From Curtobacterium sp. MCPF17_052 (GTDB taxonomy: Bacteria > Actinomycetota > Actinomycetes > Actinomycetales > Microbacteriaceae): a stretch of 64,000 nt of DNA. The DNA is taken from NCBI RefSeq assembly GCF_003234085.1, contig NZ_QKSD01000004.1, positions 124,001 through 188,000 on the forward strand, read 5' to 3'. Position 1 is the first letter of the stretch. Each line of letters opens with the position of its first letter. Positions 1-9,337 of the stretch are shown here, one piece after another. The translations under genes and the position numbers were made by a program. Under the pieces are notes generated by a model that saw nothing but the letters and a program-made list of their open reading frames with translations, searched no databases and was not told the origin of the DNA.

Positions 1-2516
1 AGCACGTCCCGACCGTGCCCGCGGTCGCGCTCCTCGCCGGTGAGGCGCTCGGCGCCCGGGTCGCCGACGTCCTGGACGGCGGTGCGCGGCTCGACGCCGG
101 CGCCGCCGCGCGCCTCCGGGCCGTGCTCGACCGCCAGCAGGCGACCGACGTTGCGGGCGACGGGTCCGATGCCCTGCACCGGGCCGCGACGACGCTCCGC
201 ACCGACCTCGCCGCGGTCCGGCCGACCCTGGCCGACGTCCTCGTCCTCGGGTTCGCCGAGACCGCGACCGCCCTCGGCGCGACGGTCGCCGAGGCCCTCG
301 GTGCCGGGTACCTGCACTCGACGCGCCACGACCCGCCCGGGGCGACGCCGGCCGCCGGCTTCGACGAGGCGCACTCGCACGCCACGGCGCACCGCCTGCT
401 GCCCGCCGAGGACGACTGGCTGCCGGCCGACGGCACCGTGGTCCTGGTCGACGACGAGCTGAGCACCGGAGCGACGGCCCGCGCCACGATCCGCGCCCTG
501 CACGCCGTCGCACCGCAGCGACAGTGGGTCGTCGCCGCGCTCGTCGACCTCCGCTCCGACGCGGACGTCGCCGCCACCGAGGCCCTCGCGACCGAGCTCG
601 GCGCGCCCGTCGCGGTCGTCGCCCTCGGCCGCGGCCGCGTCTCCCTCCCGGACGGTCTCACCGTTACGGCAGCGGAGCTCGTCGCCTCGGCCGCGGCGCC
701 CCTCACCACGACGACGCCGGACCGCACGACGTCATCCGACGGCACCACCCCACCGGACGGCACGACGGCACCGGACCGCGGACCGACCGCGGACGGGAGG
801 CCCGCACCAGGCCCGGCACGCGCCTCCCGTCCCGACGCGGTCACCGTCGTCGCCGCCCCGCCGACCGCCGTCGACCGCACCGGGACGCCCGCCGCACGCG
901 TCCGCACCCCGCGGACCGACGTCGAGGGCATCGCGGCCGACCTCGCCCGGGTCCTGACCGACACGTCCGGCCGGGTGCCGGACCGGGTCCTGGTCCTCGG
1001 GACCGAGGAACACATGGCGACGCCACTCGCCGTCGCGGACGCACTCCGCCGTCGGACGACGGCGGACGTCCGGTCCTCGACGAGCACCCGCTCCCCCGTC
1101 GCGGTGTTCGACGCCCCGGCCTGGCCGATCCGGTCCGGCATCCGGCACCGGTCCCACGACGTCACGGTCGACGGTCCCGGCGAGCGGTACGCGTACAACG
1201 TGCACGGCTTCGACGCGGTCGTCGTCGTCCCCGAGCCGGGCACCGGACGATCGTCGCTCGAGGGTCCCGACGGCCTGCTCGACGTCCTGGCCACCGTGAC
1301 GCCCCGGGTGCTGCTCGTGGACAGCGCCCTCGAACCCGCCGGTGCTGCCGCGTCCTCGCCCCGTCCGCTCACCGGGCCGTCCTTCGGGTCGTACGAGCCG
1401 GACGAGGTGACCTGGCTGCTGCAGGACCTCGCCGACGCCGCCCTCGAGGCCGACACCGCCGACCGGGAACGCGCCACCCAGCTCGAGGGCGCCAACTACG
1501 CGGAGTCGCTGCCCGTCGAGTACGTGCCGTCGGAGTCCTACGAGGAGCTGTACCGGGAGGCCCTCACGCGATCTGCGGAGCGGATCGCGGAGGCGGTCGG
1601 GATCGTCACGGACCTGGTCCTCCTCGACCGGCCGGACGCGGTGCTCGTCTCGCTCGCGCGCGCCGGGACGCCCGTCGGGATCCTGATGCGCCGGTGGGCC
1701 GAGCAGCAGCGCGGTGTCCGGCTGCAGCACTACACGGCGAGCATCGTCCGCGGGGTCGGCATCGACGAGACGGCCCTCCGCTGGCTCGCCGCGCACCACG
1801 ACGCGTCCCAGGTCGTCTTCGTCGACGGGTGGACGGGCAAGGGCGCCATCACGCGCGAGCTGACCGACGCGCTCGACCGGTTCGCGGCCTCCGACGGCGT
1901 GCGCTTCGGCGACGGACTCGCGGTCCTCGCCGACCCGGCCGGCTGCACACCGCTGCACGGCACCCGCGACGACTACCTGGTGCCGTCGGCCTGCCTCAAC
2001 TCCACCGTGTCCGGGCTCGTGTCCCGCACCGTGTTCAACCGTGCGTGGACCCCGGAGGGCACGCTGCACGGTGCGAAGCAGTACCGGGAGCTCGGTCCCC
2101 GCGACCACTCCCGCTCGTTCGTCGCCACCATCGCCGACCGGTTCAGTGCCGTCCGTTCCCGCGTCGACGCCGCCGTGGCAGCCGACGGCGGACCGGCGTC
2201 ACGGGCCGTCGACTGGCGTGGCATGCGGACGGTCGAGGCGATCGGTGCCGAGTACGGCATCACCGACCTGCACCTGGTCAAGCCGGGGGTCGGCGAGACC
2301 ACCCGGGTGCTGCTCCGCCGCGTGCCGTGGCAGGTCCTGGTGCGCGACCCGGAGGACGTCGACGTCGCGCACGTCGTCGCGCTGGCCCGTGAGCGCGGCG
2401 TGCCCGTCGTGACCCGCCCCGAACTGTCCTACAGCTGCGTGGGGCTCATCCACCCGCTCGGCAGTCGCGTGTCGGACACCGGGACCGCTGCCGGCACCAC
2501 CGGGAGCGTCGCGTGA
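1..2516 (+). CDS. PRTase-TRSP-StiP-PELOTA fusion protein of Ter-type stress cluster (5' partial)
   Basis: Probably makes or transfers a nucleoside-like metabolite in tellurium/stress (Ter) gene clusters; the exact reaction is unknown. Seen, counting from the GTG at 15: an orotate-PRTase-like domain with the PRPP-binding motif VVLVDDELSTGAT near residue 142; a Thr/Pro/Asp-rich linker (about 230-275); a TRSP-like region (about 285-450); a second PRTase-like StiP domain (about 455-735) with VFVDGWTGKGAIT; and a PELOTA-like RNA-binding domain at the C-terminus (about 735-820). The frame stays open upstream to base 3 and reads HVPT before the GTG. That resembles the family's N-terminus continuing, so I read the gene as cut by the window edge. 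Its stop overlaps the HAD gene start (GTGA), implying one operon. The StiP name suggests a protease, but the fold is PRTase-like. The family call is from memory of motifs. Confidence 0.72.
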   Translation, partial: HVPTVPAVALLAGEALGARVADVLDGGARLDAGAAARLRAVLDRQQATDVAGDGSDALHRAATTLRTDLAAVRPTLADVLVLGFAETATALGATVAEALGAGYLHSTRHDPPGATPAAGFDEAHSHATAHRLLPAEDDWLPADGTVVLVDDELSTGATARATIRALHAVAPQRQWVVAALVDLRSDADVAATEALATELGAPVAVVALGRGRVSLPDGLTVTAAELVASAAAPLTTTTPDRTTSSDGTTPPDGTTAPDRGPTADGRPAPGPARASRPDAVTVVAAPPTAVDRTGTPAARVRTPRTDVEGIAADLARVLTDTSGRVPDRVLVLGTEEHMATPLAVADALRRRTTADVRSSTSTRSPVAVFDAPAWPIRSGIRHRSHDVTVDGPGERYAYNVHGFDAVVVVPEPGTGRSSLEGPDGLLDVLATVTPRVLLVDSALEPAGAAASSPRPLTGPSFGSYEPDEVTWLLQDLADAALEADTADRERATQLEGANYAESLPVEYVPSESYEELYREALTRSAERIAEAVGIVTDLVLLDRPDAVLVSLARAGTPVGILMRRWAEQQRGVRLQHYTASIVRGVGIDETALRWLAAHHDASQVVFVDGWTGKGAITRELTDALDRFAASDGVRFGDGLAVLADPAGCTPLHGTRDDYLVPSACLNSTVSGLVSRTVFNRAWTPEGTLHGAKQYRELGPRDHSRSFVATIADRFSAVRSRVDAAVAADGGPASRAVDWRGMRTVEAIGAEYGITDLHLVKPGVGETTRVLLRRVPWQVLVRDPEDVDVAHVVALARERGVPVVTRPELSYSCVGLIHPLGSRVSDTGTAAGTTGSVA
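791..832. repeat. GGGAGGCCCG-family palindrome inside the PRTase fusion gene
   Basis: An 11-bp perfect inverted repeat (GGACGGGAGGC / GCCTCCCGTCC) with a 20-nt loop lies in the low-complexity linker of the coding sequence and is translated in frame as Arg/Pro/Ala-rich residues. The same core occurs in the intergenic palindromes at 4635, 10623, 13197, 22691 and 28923, so this looks like a family member inserted in a tolerant linker. Confidence 0.6.
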
Positions 2517-3328
2517 GCGCGCTCGTCGGGTTCGACCTCGACCGCACCGTCGTCTACTCCGCCGCCGCGCTCATGCTCGACGGCCCCGACGAGGACGCAC
2601 CCTCGCTCGTCGTCACCGAGGTGTACCAGGGCCTGCCGCTGTCGTTCATGACCCGCACGGCGGAGCGTGCACTCGCGGCGCTGGCGGAGACGTCCGTCGT
2701 CGTCCCGGTGACCACCCGCACGGTCGCACAGTTCCAGCGGATCCGTCTGCCGCTGCCGACGACCGGCTGGGCCGTCACGACGAACGGCGCGGTCGTGCTG
2801 CACGACGGCACGCCGGACGAGTCCTGGACCGCCACGCTCCGCGAGGAGATCGCGGCGACGTCGGCACCGCTCCCCGAGGTCGAGCACCGCCTGGCCACGG
2901 CGCTGCCCGAGGGTGCGGTCCTCCGCACCCGGCGCGCCGAAGACCTCTTCGTGTACGCCATCGTCGAGCGGGCCGAGCTGCCCGATGCCGCTGTGGAGGC
3001 CTTCGCGGCCGAACTCGCCGACCTCGGGTGGCGGGTGTCCGTGCAGGGGCGGAAGCTCTACGCGGTCCCGGTGCCGATCCGGAAGGAACGGGCCCTGGCG
3101 GCCGTCGCCGAGCACACCGGAGCGACCCGCACGATCGCCGCGGGCGACTCGCTGCTCGACCGGGAGATGCTGGCCTGGGCGGACGTCGCGATCCGCCCGG
3201 CCCACGGCGAGCTGCACGCGGTGGGGTGGACGGCACCCAACCTCGTCGTCACGCAGGCGCGCGGGGTCAGGGCCGGTGAGGAGCTCATCGGGCTCGCAGC
3301 CGCCGCCACGGTCCAGACGACGACCTGA
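2513..3328 (+). CDS. HAD-superfamily hydrolase, Ter-cluster type
   Basis: A 271-residue cytosolic phosphatase-like protein, expected to remove phosphate from the product or an intermediate of the upstream PRTase fusion. The HAD nucleophile motif FDLDRT is at residues 8-13. Motif IV, AGDSLLDREML, near residue 207 supplies the metal-binding Asp pair. The mid-region between them fits the C2-capped group that includes sugar-phosphate phosphatases. The GTG start overlaps the upstream stop by four bases (GTGA), so translation is probably coupled. A strong hairpin follows immediately, so this is the last gene of the operon. The substrate cannot be read from sequence. Confidence 0.75.
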   Translation: MSALVGFDLDRTVVYSAAALMLDGPDEDAPSLVVTEVYQGLPLSFMTRTAERALAALAETSVVVPVTTRTVAQFQRIRLPLPTTGWAVTTNGAVVLHDGTPDESWTATLREEIAATSAPLPEVEHRLATALPEGAVLRTRRAEDLFVYAIVERAELPDAAVEAFAAELADLGWRVSVQGRKLYAVPVPIRKERALAAVAEHTGATRTIAAGDSLLDREMLAWADVAIRPAHGELHAVGWTAPNLVVTQARGVRAGEELIGLAAAATVQTTT

Positions 3329-3337
3329 CCGGACGCA

Positions 3338-3373
3338 GAACGGGCGGCCCTCCCGCAGGAGGACCGCCCGTTC
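3338..3373. terminator. Bidirectional terminator between HAD gene and rpmE2
   Basis: Inverted repeat GAACGGGCGGCCCTCC / GGAGGACCGCCCGTTC with one mismatch and a short loop, sitting between two convergent genes. It can serve both strands. Confidence 0.75.
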
Positions 3374-3398
3374 GAACTCCCGGAGGGAGCAGAGCTGC

Positions 3399-3647
3399 TT
3401 ACTTGCTGAAGCCCTTGAAGCGCTGGTTGAACTTCTCGACGCGGCCGGCCGAGTCGAGGATGCGCTGCTTGCCCGTGTAGAACGGGTGCGACGCGGACGA
3501 GATCTCGACGTCGATGACCGGGTAGGTCGCACCGTCGAGCTCGATGGTCTTGTCGCTGTTCGCGGTCGAACGCGTCAGGAACGTCTCACCGGAAGCCAGG
3601 TCGCGGAAGACGATGGCGCGGTACTCGGGGTGGGTTTCGGTCTTCAT
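3399..3647 (-). CDS. rpmE2: 50S ribosomal protein L31 type B
   Basis: An 82-residue large-subunit ribosomal protein of the zinc-independent type B. It contains no cysteine, whereas type A L31 carries zinc-binding cysteines. The sequence starts [10 protein letters not shown] and has the type B signature [12 protein letters not shown] near residue 51. The ATG at 3647 gives the usual family length; an open frame extends upstream but gives a non-homologous tail. A GAGG ribosome site precedes the ATG. In other actinobacteria Zn-free L31 paralogues are induced by zinc shortage under Zur, but I found no convincing Zur box in the 139-bp upstream gap. Confidence 0.95.
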   Translation of the reverse strand: MKTETHPEYRAIVFRDLASGETFLTRSTANSDKTIELDGATYPVIDVEISSASHPFYTGKQRILDSAGRVEKFNQRFKGFSK

Positions 3648-3786
3648 GGGGATTCCTCGGTGGATCGCGATGACGGAAGATGGGAAGTCGTGTGGCCTAC
3701 GCCAGCGGACCACGTTACCAGACCACGGCCCTGATCGGGAGCGTCCGGAGCCGTGTCGCGGCCGGCCGGAGTCGGGCCCCGGCGGA

Positions 3787-4569
3787 TCAGACGGCGCGGG
3801 CGGTCCAGCGCCCGGCGTCCTGGGACACCGTGAGCTCGACACCGAACGCCGCGGAGAGCGTCTCCGCGGTCAGGACCTCGGCGATCGGACCGGCGGACTG
3901 CACGTGGCCGTCGGAGAGGACGAGCGCGTGCGTGAAGCCCGCCGGGATCTCCTCGACGTGGTGGGTGACGATGACGATCGCCGGCGAGTCCTGGCTCTGC
4001 GCGTAGCCGCCGAGCGTCCGCACCAGACTCTCGCGGGCGCCCAGGTCGAGCGACGCTGCCGGCTCGTCGAGGAACAGCACCTCGGGGTCGGTCATCACCG
4101 CACGGGCGATCTGGACCCGCTTCTGCTCGCCGTCGCTGAGCTCCCCGAAGCTGCGCTCGGTGAAGGCACCGAGGCCCCACTCCTCGAGCACGCGCTGGGC
4201 ACGGCGGACGTCGAGCTCCTCGTACTCCTCGTTCCACCGGCCGGTGACCGAGTACGCAGCGGTCAGGACCACGTCGATGACCTTCTCGGTCATCGGGATG
4301 CGACGCGCCAGGGCGGTCGACGCGAAGCCGATCCGGGGGCGGAGTTCGAACAGGTCGGCGCCGCCGAGTGCGGTCCCGAGGACCTCGACGTCGCCGGAGG
4401 TCGGGAAGGTCTGCGCACCCGCGACCTGCAGCAGCGTGGTCTTGCCGGCACCGTTCGCGCCGAGCACCACCCAGCGCTCGTCGTCCTGCACCTCCCACGA
4501 GATCCCGTCGAGGATGGTGGACCCGTCACGGACCACGGAGACGTCTGACAAGCGCACGACCGAGGGCAT
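3787..4569 (-). CDS. ABC transporter-type ATP-binding protein (orphan)
   Basis: A 260-residue single nucleotide-binding domain. Walker A is GANGAGKTT (about residues 37-45), followed by the signature [10 protein letters not shown] (LSDGE instead of the common LSGGQ), Walker B VLFLDEP, and a switch histidine in VTHH. No permease or binding protein lies next to it, so its partner is elsewhere or it acts as a soluble ATPase. The overall form resembles the ModF/YlmA type of stand-alone ABC ATPases. The ATG at 4569 fits the usual N-terminus. It is separated from rpmE2 by 139 bp and is probably its own transcription unit. Confidence 0.8.
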   Translation of the reverse strand: MPSVVRLSDVSVVRDGSTILDGISWEVQDDERWVVLGANGAGKTTLLQVAGAQTFPTSGDVEVLGTALGGADLFELRPRIGFASTALARRIPMTEKVIDVVLTAAYSVTGRWNEEYEELDVRRAQRVLEEWGLGAFTERSFGELSDGEQKRVQIARAVMTDPEVLFLDEPAASLDLGARESLVRTLGGYAQSQDSPAIVIVTHHVEEIPAGFTHALVLSDGHVQSAGPIAEVLTAETLSAAFGVELTVSQDAGRWTARAV

Positions 4570-4634
4570 GCCGCCAGCCTAGACGAGCACGGTCGGCTCC
4601 CCCGTCAGCGCCGCGCGCCCGGCTGTCCAGGGGT

Positions 4635-4691
4635 GACGGACGGGAGGCCCGGTGCCGGTCTCGGGGACCGGCACCGGGCCTCCAGGCCGTC
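4635..4691. repeat. GGGAGGCCCG-family palindrome / terminator-like hairpin
   Basis: Imperfect palindrome starting GACGGACGGGAGGCCCGGTG and ending in its near complement GGGCCTCCAGGCCGTC. It sits just beyond the glgA stop codon and could end its minus-strand transcript. It shares the first 17 bases with the palindrome at 13197. Confidence 0.7.
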
Positions 4692-4707
4692 AGTCGACGA
4701 GACGCGG

Positions 4708-5904
4708 TCAGCGCCCGGCGAGCACCTCGTCGTAGACGGCGCGGGTCTTCGTGGCGATGGCGCCCCAGGTGAACTCGCTCTCGACGCGGAGCCGGCCGGC
4801 GCGGCCCATCAGCTTGGCGAGCCCGAGGTCGTCGAGCACCTCGTTGAGGGTCGTGGCGAGGTCGGCGACGTACCGGTCCGGGTCCGTGGGGGTACCCGTG
4901 CCGTCGGTCGCCTGGTCGATCGGGACGATGCGGCCGGTCAGGCCGTCGGCGACGACCTCGGGGATCCCGCCGGTCTTCGTGCCGACGACCGGGATCCCGC
5001 AGGCCATGGCCTCGAGGTTCACGATGCCGAGCGGCTCGTAGATCGACGGGCAGACGAACACGGTCGCGCTGGACAGGACGTGCACGATCTCGCGGTGCTC
5101 GAGCATCCGGTCGATCCAGATCACGCCGTTCCGACGGGTCCGGAGGTCCTCGACCAGCCCCGTGACCTCGGCGAGGATCTCGGGTGTGTCGGGCGCGCCG
5201 GCGCAGAGCACGACCTGGACGTCCTCGGGCAGCGACGCCACCGCGCGGAGCAGGTAGGGCAGGCCCTTCTGGCGGGTGATGCGACCGACGAAGACCACGC
5301 TGGGGCGGTCCGGGTCGATGCCGAGCGCGCGGACCGCGTCGTCGTCGCGGTCGGGAGCCCAGTCGTCGATGTCGATGCCGTTGTAGACGACCTTCACGCG
5401 GGACGGGTCGATCGACGGGTACGAGCGGAGGATGTCCGCACGCATCGCCTTCGACACCGCGACGACACCGTCCGCGTTCGTGAACGCCTCGCGTTCCATC
5501 CAGCTGGACAGGCGGTACCCTCCGCCGAGCTGCTCGGCCTTCCACGGACGGAGCGGCTCGAGGCTGTGTGCCGTGACGACGTGCGGGATGCCGTGCGTCA
5601 GCTGCGCCAGGCGTCCGGCCGAGTTCGCGTACCAGGTGTGCGAGTGCACGAGGTCGGCACCCTCGACGTCGGCCGCGATCTGCACGTCGGTGCCGAGCGC
5701 CTGCAGCGCACCGTTGGCCTGTTCGAGGCCCGCCGGGGTGCGGTAGGCCCACACGCCCTGTTCGTCACGGAACCCGCCGAACGCCCGGACGCGCACGTCG
5801 GTGTCGGTCCCCGACCGCAGCGCCGCGGTCAGCTGGGCAACATGGACTCCGGCACCGCCGTAGACCTCCGGCGGATACTCCCTGGTCAGTAGATCGACTC
5901 GCAC
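4708..5904 (-). CDS. glgA: Glycogen synthase, actinobacterial GlgA/GlgM type
   Basis: A 398-residue glycosyltransferase of the actinobacterial glycogen synthase family. Its mycobacterial counterpart (GlgM, Rv1212c) uses ADP-glucose and glucose-1-phosphate to make maltose-1-phosphate, so it may feed either glycogen or the GlgE route. The N-terminal [12 protein letters not shown] is the sugar-nucleotide loop. The C-terminal retaining-enzyme motif [17 protein letters not shown] carries both acidic residues of the E-x7-E type. It is divergent from glgC, with only 47 bp between the two starts, exactly as in mycobacteria. That short gap must hold both promoters. The ATG at 5904 is the natural start ([12 protein letters not shown]). 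Confidence 0.9.
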   Translation of the reverse strand: MRVDLLTREYPPEVYGGAGVHVAQLTAALRSGTDTDVRVRAFGGFRDEQGVWAYRTPAGLEQANGALQALGTDVQIAADVEGADLVHSHTWYANSAGRLAQLTHGIPHVVTAHSLEPLRPWKAEQLGGGYRLSSWMEREAFTNADGVVAVSKAMRADILRSYPSIDPSRVKVVYNGIDIDDWAPDRDDDAVRALGIDPDRPSVVFVGRITRQKGLPYLLRAVASLPEDVQVVLCAGAPDTPEILAEVTGLVEDLRTRRNGVIWIDRMLEHREIVHVLSSATVFVCPSIYEPLGIVNLEAMACGIPVVGTKTGGIPEVVADGLTGRIVPIDQATDGTGTPTDPDRYVADLATTLNEVLDDLGLAKLMGRAGRLRVESEFTWGAIATKTRAVYDEVLAGR

Positions 5905-5951
5905 GGGTTCAAGGTAACGGTTTCCCAGTGCTGACGCCTACTGTGAGCGAC

Positions 5952-7193
5952 ATGGCAACGAAGAAGGTATTCGGCATCGTCCTGGCCGGCGGCGAGGGCA
6001 AACGACTCATGCCGCTCACCGCGGACCGCGCGAAACCGGCCGTGCCGTTCGGTGGGAACTTCCGCCTCGTGGACTTCGCGCTGTCGAACCTGGTCAACTC
6101 CGGGCTCCAGCGCATCGTCGTCCTGACGCAGTACAAGTCGCACTCACTCGACCGGCACGTCTCCCAGACCTGGCGCATGGAGGGGCTGCTCGGCTCCTAC
6201 GTCGCCTCCGTCCCCGCGCAGCAGCGGCTCGGCAAGCGGTGGTTCGCCGGCTCCGCCGACGCGATCTTGCAGTCCCTGAACCTGATGCGCGACGAGCGGC
6301 CCGACATCGTCGTCGTGGTCGGCGCCGACCACGTGTACCGCATGGACTTCTCCCAGATGGTGGAGGCGCACATCGCCTCCGGACGCAGCGCCACCGTCGC
6401 GGCGATCCGCCAGCCGATCGAGCTCGCGGACCAGTTCGGCGTCATCAAGGTCGACGACGCGGACCCGACACGCATCGAGGCGTTCCTCGAGAAGCCGAAG
6501 GACGCCACCGGTCTGCCGGACTCGCCGAACGAGGTCCTGGCGTCCATGGGCAACTACGTCTTCGACGCCGACGCCCTGGTCGACGCGGTGCTCCGCGACG
6601 GCCAGATCGAGTCGTCCGACCACGACATGGGCGGCGACATCATCCCGGACTTCGTCGCACGCGGCGACGCCGGTGTGTACGACCTGCAGCGCAACGAGGT
6701 GCCCGGGTCCAACGACCGCGACAAGTACTACTGGCGCGACGTGGGCACGATCGACTCGTTCTTCGACGCGCACATGGACCTCATCGCCCCGGTCCCGGTC
6801 TTCAACCTGTACAACCAGGACTGGCCGATCTTCAACCAGCAGACGAACCTGCCCCCGGCGAAGTTCGTCCGTGACGCCAACGGCAACACCGGCGCGACCG
6901 TCGACTCGATCGTCTCGCTCGGCTGCCTGCTCTCCGGAGCGCAGGTCGAGCGCAGCGTCATCGGGCCGTGGGCGACGATCGACTCGCAGGCGAAGGTCCT
7001 CGACTCGATCGTCTTCGAGCGCGCGACCATCGGTGCCGGCGCGATCGTGAACCGGGCGATCCTCGACAAGGACGTCGTCCTCGCTCCGGGCGCACACGTC
7101 GGCGTCGACCGTGAGGCCGACGAGGCCCGCGGGTTCACCGTCACCGACTCGGGCATCACCGTCGTCGGGAAGGGCGTGCGCGTCGAGGCCTGA
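5952..7193 (+). CDS. glgC: Glucose-1-phosphate adenylyltransferase
   Basis: Makes ADP-glucose from ATP and glucose-1-phosphate, the committed step of bacterial alpha-glucan synthesis. The protein has 413 residues from the ATG at 5952. The frame extends 8 codons further up, but [19 protein letters not shown] is the normal family start. The nucleotidyltransferase motif [20 protein letters not shown] is near residue 13, with catalytic YRMDFSQM further in. The C-terminal third is the left-handed beta-helix with repeated hexapeptides ([16 protein letters not shown]). It is divergently paired with glgA, which uses its product. Allosteric control by glycolytic intermediates is a family property. Confidence 0.95.
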   Translation: MATKKVFGIVLAGGEGKRLMPLTADRAKPAVPFGGNFRLVDFALSNLVNSGLQRIVVLTQYKSHSLDRHVSQTWRMEGLLGSYVASVPAQQRLGKRWFAGSADAILQSLNLMRDERPDIVVVVGADHVYRMDFSQMVEAHIASGRSATVAAIRQPIELADQFGVIKVDDADPTRIEAFLEKPKDATGLPDSPNEVLASMGNYVFDADALVDAVLRDGQIESSDHDMGGDIIPDFVARGDAGVYDLQRNEVPGSNDRDKYYWRDVGTIDSFFDAHMDLIAPVPVFNLYNQDWPIFNQQTNLPPAKFVRDANGNTGATVDSIVSLGCLLSGAQVERSVIGPWATIDSQAKVLDSIVFERATIGAGAIVNRAILDKDVVLAPGAHVGVDREADEARGFTVTDSGITVVGKGVRVEA

Positions 7194-7260
7194 GCGAGCA
7201 GCCTCCGCTCGTCGTGTCAGCACGACGTCACGGGGCACCCGACCCCGCTACCGTGGTCGG

Positions 7261-7899
7261 GTGCCCCGTTTCCTCGTCGTCCTCGATGCCGACTCGACCC
7301 TGCTCGAGGACGAGGTCATCGAGCTCCTGGCCGACGCGGCGGGGACCCGGCCACAGGTCCAGGCGGTGACGGAGCGTGCCATGCGCGGCGAGATCGACTT
7401 CGCCGAGAGCCTCCGGGAGCGGGTCGCGACGTTGGCGGGCCTCCCGGTCGACACGTTCACCCGTGCGCAGCAAGCCGTCCGCGTCACGCGCGGAGCCGAC
7501 GAGCTGGTGCGCCGGGTGCACGCCGCGGGCGGGACGGTCGGCGTCGTGTCGGGGGGCTTCCACGAGGTGCTCGACCCCTTCGCGACCGGTCTCGCGCTCG
7601 ACCACTGCCGGGCGAACCGCCTGGACACGCACGACGGCGTGCTCACCGGACGTGTCGCGGGCGCGGTCGTCGACGCGCAGGCCAAGGCGGACACGCTCCG
7701 GACCTGGGCCGCGGCGGACGGGGTCCCGCTCGCCCGCACGGTCGCCGTCGGGGACGGCGCCAACGACCTCGCGATGATGGCGGTCGCCGGTCTCGCCGTC
7801 GCGTTCGACGCCAAGCCCCGGGTGCGCGCGGAGGCGGACGTCGCCGTCGTCGACCGCGACCTGTCCGTCGTGCTGGCGGCCCTCGGTCTGCGCGGCTGA
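7261..7899 (+). CDS. serB: Phosphoserine phosphatase
   Basis: HAD phosphatase that completes serine synthesis by dephosphorylating L-phosphoserine. The 212-residue form begins with the nucleophile motif LDADST (residues 8-13; the family has DxDxT/S). It has the SGGFHEVLDP motif II/III region and motif IV GDGANDLAM, all typical of SerB. The N-terminal ACT domain found in some actinobacterial SerB proteins is absent. The GTG at 7261 is the only sensible start, because upstream residues in the same frame are the glgC antisense-type composition. It lies 67 bp after glgC on the same strand and converges with the fabG-like gene. Confidence 0.88.
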   Translation: MPRFLVVLDADSTLLEDEVIELLADAAGTRPQVQAVTERAMRGEIDFAESLRERVATLAGLPVDTFTRAQQAVRVTRGADELVRRVHAAGGTVGVVSGGFHEVLDPFATGLALDHCRANRLDTHDGVLTGRVAGAVVDAQAKADTLRTWAAADGVPLARTVAVGDGANDLAMMAVAGLAVAFDAKPRVRAEADVAVVDRDLSVVLAALGLRG

Positions 7900-7942
7900 C
7901 TCCCGCCGCCACTCCGGCGGCTCAGCTGCTCAGCTCAGCTAC

Positions 7943-8656
7943 TCAATGGCCCATGCCCAGGCCGCCGTCGACCGGGATGACCGCGCCGGAGATGTAGCCC
8001 GCGCCGTCGCCGGCCAGGAACAGCGTGGCGTCCGCGACGTCGTCGACGCTGCCGTAGCGTGCCGCGGGGATCGCCTTCTTGAACTCGGCCTGCAGCTCGT
8101 CCGAGAGCGCCGCAGTCATGTCGGTCTGGATGAAGCCCGGCGCGACGACGTTCGCGGTGATGCCGCGGGAGCCGAGCTCGCGGGTGATGGACCGGGCCAT
8201 CCCGACCAGCGCGGCCTTCGACGACGCGTAGTTGACCTGCCCGATCTGCCCGTACGCCCCGACGACGCTCGACATCAGGACGATGCGGCCGAACTTCGCC
8301 TTCATCATCCCCTTGGTCGCACGCTTGACCACCCGGAAGGTCCCCGTCAAGTTGGTGTCGATGACGCTCGTGAAGTCGTCCTCGGACATCCGGAGCAGCA
8401 GCTGGTCGTTCGTGATCCCGGCGTTGGCGACCAGGACCTCGATCGGACCGAGCGCGGCCTCGACCTCGGTGAAGGCGCGGTCCACCGAGGCGGTGTCGGT
8501 GATGTCGGCCTGCACGGTGAGCGCGCCCTCGGGGCCGCCCTGACCGCTGCGCGACGTGACGGCCACCCGGTGACCGGCTGCGACGAACCGTACGGCCAGC
8601 GCGTGGCCGATGCCGCGGTTGCCGCCGGTGATGAGGACGGTACGGGGGGTGGTCAT
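7943..8656 (-). CDS. fabG: 3-oxoacyl-ACP reductase FabG-type SDR
   Basis: A 237-residue NAD(P)H-dependent short-chain dehydrogenase of the FabG group, which reduces 3-oxoacyl-ACP to the 3-hydroxy form in fatty-acid elongation. Cofactor motif TGGNRGIG is at the N-terminus, with NAG near residue 83. The catalytic Ser-Tyr-Lys set is in MSSVVGAYGQIGQVNYASSK. The C-terminal PVDGGLGMG is the standard FabG ending. ATG at 8656 fits; the open frame upstream is non-homologous. It resembles mycobacterial FabG1 in length, but no inhA or other FAS-II gene is adjacent, so its physiological substrate is not certain. Confidence 0.88.
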   Translation of the reverse strand: MTTPRTVLITGGNRGIGHALAVRFVAAGHRVAVTSRSGQGGPEGALTVQADITDTASVDRAFTEVEAALGPIEVLVANAGITNDQLLLRMSEDDFTSVIDTNLTGTFRVVKRATKGMMKAKFGRIVLMSSVVGAYGQIGQVNYASSKAALVGMARSITRELGSRGITANVVAPGFIQTDMTAALSDELQAEFKKAIPAARYGSVDDVADATLFLAGDGAGYISGAVIPVDGGLGMGH

Positions 8657-8821
8657 GGTCGCTCCGTTCGCTGGTGGTCGCTGGCGCGCCAGGACCCGCG
8701 GGTCCGGACACGCCCGGACGAGCCTACCGGTGCGCATCCCCCGACGGCCGGTCTCCGCACCACCGGCCGGATGTCGGTACCCGGGCGTAAACTGGAGGTC
8801 GGCAGACGGAGACCCCACCGC

Positions 8822-9337
8822 ATGAACCGCAAGAACCAGCAGAACCCGAGCGGCCCGCGCATCCAGCTCCAGCGTTCCGCGCCGGAACACGTGATCGCGG
8901 AGCCGATGTCGACCCAGAACATCACGACGCTCCCGGACAACCCGGAGATCGACCGCGCGCACCGGCTCTCCCGCTACGTGTGGCAGATGGCCTTCCGCGT
9001 GGTGTGCTTCGTCGCGGCCGTGCTCATCTGGAGCGCATGGCACTCCTGGATCGCCGTCCTGCCCATCGTCGCCGCCGCCGTCGTCCCCTGGGTCGCGGTC
9101 GTGCTGGCGAACGCGGGCAACCGCACCGGTGGCGACGTGGTCCGACCGGGTGGTGCCATCGAGCTGTACGACGCCGTCGACCCGCACCTCCGTGACGAGC
9201 AGGAAGAGGCCCGAGCCCAGGCCTACCGCGCCGAGCAGGAGCGTCTGCGCGACCAGGCCCAGCGCGCCCAGGAGGACTGGCAGCGCAACGGTGACCGCTC
9301 ACGTGTCTGGTCGCCCCGGAACGGCGGCCGCCGCTGA
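8822..9337 (+). CDS. DUF3099 membrane protein
   Basis: A 171-residue actinobacterial membrane protein of unknown function. The N-terminal 55 residues are hydrophilic. Two adjacent membrane helices follow (about residues 58-77 and 80-98, FRVVCFVAAVLIWSAWHSW then IAVLPIVAAAVVPWVAVVLA). The C-terminal tail is charged, Glu/Gln/Arg-rich and probably coiled (about 125-155). The ATG at 8822 follows a plausible GGAG-containing leader. It shares one base with the next gene (TGATG), which in turn overlaps the SURF1 gene. The three therefore look co-translated, suggesting a link to cytochrome oxidase assembly; that is inference from context only. Confidence 0.78.
   Translation: MNRKNQQNPSGPRIQLQRSAPEHVIAEPMSTQNITTLPDNPEIDRAHRLSRYVWQMAFRVVCFVAAVLIWSAWHSWIAVLPIVAAAVVPWVAVVLANAGNRTGGDVVRPGGAIELYDAVDPHLRDEQEEARAQAYRAEQERLRDQAQRAQEDWQRNGDRSRVWSPRNGGRR

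Noticed and set aside
1400-2230. Cysteine protease activity for the StiP-like part of the first gene
   Set aside because: The family name suggests a protease, but the visible motifs are of the phosphoribosyltransferase fold, so I did not call a protease.
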